Source: CAYQQU01 sp964419545
GTDB taxonomy: Bacteria > Bacteroidota > Bacteroidia > Chitinophagales > Saprospiraceae
Assembly (NCBI GenBank): GCA_964419545.1
Contig: CAYQQU010000011.1
Coordinates: 1-64,000, forward strand
DNA: 64,000 bases
Direction: 5' to 3'
A program made the position numbers and the translations under genes. The notes under the pieces are model-generated. The model worked only from the letters and a program-made list of their open reading frames with translations, was not told the DNA's origin and did no database searches. The stretch's first letter is position 1. The number at the start of each line of letters is the position of its first letter. Shown in pieces: positions 63,086 to 64,000 of this stretch.

Positions 63086-63793
63086 ATGATGATGACCCTT
63101 TCTTTTCGAATGCTACTTTTTCTCCTCCTAACCGGCGGTATATTCGCCTGCCGGTCGGGATCGGGAGAAGGCGATCCGTCTGCCGAGCCCCAACCCCTGT
63201 ACGCCAATTTTTTTGTCCGCTATCTGGAACTGGAACGAACGCTGAAAGCGCAGGCCAGCTTCCGGACGGGCGATTCGCTGGCGACGGCCCGGCCCGTCGC
63301 CGTGGAGGGCGGCATCGCTTTTCAGGGCAGCGGGATGGAGCAGCGGGAGCTGGGCCAGGACCTGATCCGGTACCACTACCAGCGCAGCGGCGACTACCGG
63401 CCGCCGTACACCTTTCGCTTTACCGACCCGGGCGGCGTCCGCCGGGAATACACGATCGACCTGAAGCCGGTTGCCGGGTTCCGGGTTACTCCCAGGATCA
63501 GCCGTTCCGGAGGCGGGGCCTTTTCGCTGAGCGACGGCGCGCTGGAAGCAGGCGAATCGCTGGTCGTACTGATCACCGACGCCCGGAACCAGGCGGCCTC
63601 CGTAACCATCGAAGGGCCTGCCGCCCAGCAGGAGCACCGGATCCCGTCAGCGCCGCTCGCACCGCTGACGCCCGGCCGCGGGCAGGTTTACCTGGTAAGG
63701 AAAAAAACGACCCAGTTACAGGAAGGCCGCCTGACCGTACTCCTGGAAGGCGAGTTCTACTCCGAGACCCTGGACATCGAGATCCTTCCCTAA
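63086..63793 (+). CDS. Predicted lipoprotein, unknown function
   Basis: 235 residues with a lipoprotein signal (FRMLLFLLLTGGIFAC; Cys22). Three consecutive ATG codons begin the frame; a later one at 63110 would also fit. The body is beta-rich, with PPYTFRFTDPGGVRREYTID, AGESLVVLITDARNQAASVT and RLTVLLEGEFYSETLDIEIL suggesting an Ig-like or jelly-roll fold. No family was recognised. It precedes carB in the same direction, but carB has its own -7 element. Confidence 0.72.
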   Translation: MMMTLSFRMLLFLLLTGGIFACRSGSGEGDPSAEPQPLYANFFVRYLELERTLKAQASFRTGDSLATARPVAVEGGIAFQGSGMEQRELGQDLIRYHYQRSGDYRPPYTFRFTDPGGVRREYTIDLKPVAGFRVTPRISRSGGGAFSLSDGALEAGESLVVLITDARNQAASVTIEGPAAQQEHRIPSAPLAPLTPGRGQVYLVRKKTTQLQEGRLTVLLEGEFYSETLDIEILP

Positions 63794-63841
63794 GCCCGGA
63801 AAAAATGGCCCGCCGGCTAGCGAATTGTTCGCCTTTCGCCT

Positions 63842-63849
63842 TATCTTTG
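63842..63849 (+). promoter_or_regulatory. -7 element TATCTTTG upstream of carB
   Basis: An exact TAnnTTTG, 64 bases before ATG 63914. Confidence 0.45.
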
Positions 63850-63913
63850 CAGGCAATTTGAAAACAGGGTTCGGACGCGAAGGCGCCCATCCGCTAAATA
63901 GGCTCATCCTGCT

Positions 63914-64000
63914 ATGCCCAAAGATAATAGCATCCAGTCCGTACTGATCATTGGCTCCGGCCCCATCGTCATTGGTCAGGCTTGTGAATTCGATTATTCC
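63914..64000 (+). CDS. carB: Carbamoyl-phosphate synthase large subunit, 5' end
   Basis: The first 29 codons before the window ends: MPKDNSIQSVLIIGSGPIVI followed by GQACEFDYS, the conserved N-terminal ATP-grasp pre-domain of CarB (family consensus VLIIGSGPIxIGQACEFDYS). CarB makes carbamoyl phosphate for arginine and pyrimidines. The rest of the gene lies outside the window, so completeness cannot be judged. Confidence 0.93.
   Translation, partial: MPKDNSIQSVLIIGSGPIVIGQACEFDYS

Noticed and set aside
1..64000. Insertion sequences, prophage, tRNA or rRNA genes
   Set aside because: No transposase, integrase, phage structural protein, tRNA cloverleaf or rRNA segment was recognised in the genes or gaps.

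Overview
The window looks like a scaffold from a member of the Bacteroidota, most likely a Saprospiria/Lewinella-type marine or activated-sludge bacterium. The evidence is a full-length SprA (type IX secretion, T9SS), a PorV-like barrel, T9SS C-terminal sorting domains, a MurF-Alr fusion, DUF3857/transglutaminase proteins and a CarboxypepD_reg TonB receptor. Ribosome binding sites are weak or absent, and TAnnTTTG promoter elements recur upstream of genes. GC content is high by eye, except for a visibly AT-richer island at about 41.75-43.26 kb. Three runs of exactly 100 N (22113, 48662, 48964) are assembly gaps, and all three fall inside repeats. No rRNA, tRNA, insertion sequence, prophage or CRISPR array was recognised.

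Layout. 0-9.3 kb: an HTH/coiled-coil protein; recQ-aroQ on the minus strand; kdsD; then three overlapping genes for two lipoproteins and a large envelope protein. 9.4-18.5 kb: envelope genes, namely a Wzi-like barrel, a small barrel, a helix-hairpin-helix protein, an L-type-lectin/OmpA fusion and two DUF3857-transglutaminase paralogues, one broken by an in-frame TAA. 18.6-24.8 kb: a CPA1 antiporter lacking its ion-binding core, a Rieske/glutamate-synthase-type fusion, a T9SS-exported repeat protein interrupted by a gap, and a frameshifted lipoprotein gene. 24.9-33.2 kb: ruvA-sprA. 33.2-41.4 kb: purD, murF-alr and a three-gene SurA/parvulin chaperone operon. 41.4-46.6 kb: a nested inverted-repeat (REP/MITE-like) element, an AT-richer FAD oxidoreductase, a truncated Crp/Fnr gene and two POT peptide transporters. 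46.9-53.0 kb: a membrane glycosyltransferase, a modular 21/33-bp repeat array, DUF4230, DUF3108 and flippase-like genes, ruvC and greA. 53.4-62.5 kb: an apparent three-gene operon (TonB receptor, 1378-residue exported protein, PorV-like barrel) with a strong terminator. 63-64 kb: a lipoprotein gene and the first 29 codons of carB.

Functionally the window is dominated by cell-envelope biogenesis: secretion through T9SS (SprA, PorV-like), outer-membrane protein folding (SurA trio), peptidoglycan precursors (MurF-Alr), LPS sugar (KdsD), and many lipoproteins and barrels. Housekeeping DNA repair (RecQ, RuvA, RuvC), purine and pyrimidine synthesis (PurD, CarB) and transcription elongation (GreA) genes are interspersed. 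The least explained elements are the TonB/exoprotein/PorV-like operon, the nested inverted-repeat element with its second partial copy 29 kb away, the modular palindromic array, and a cluster of genes that look freshly damaged (16450-18447, 18588-19415, 24081-24840, 43033-43254).
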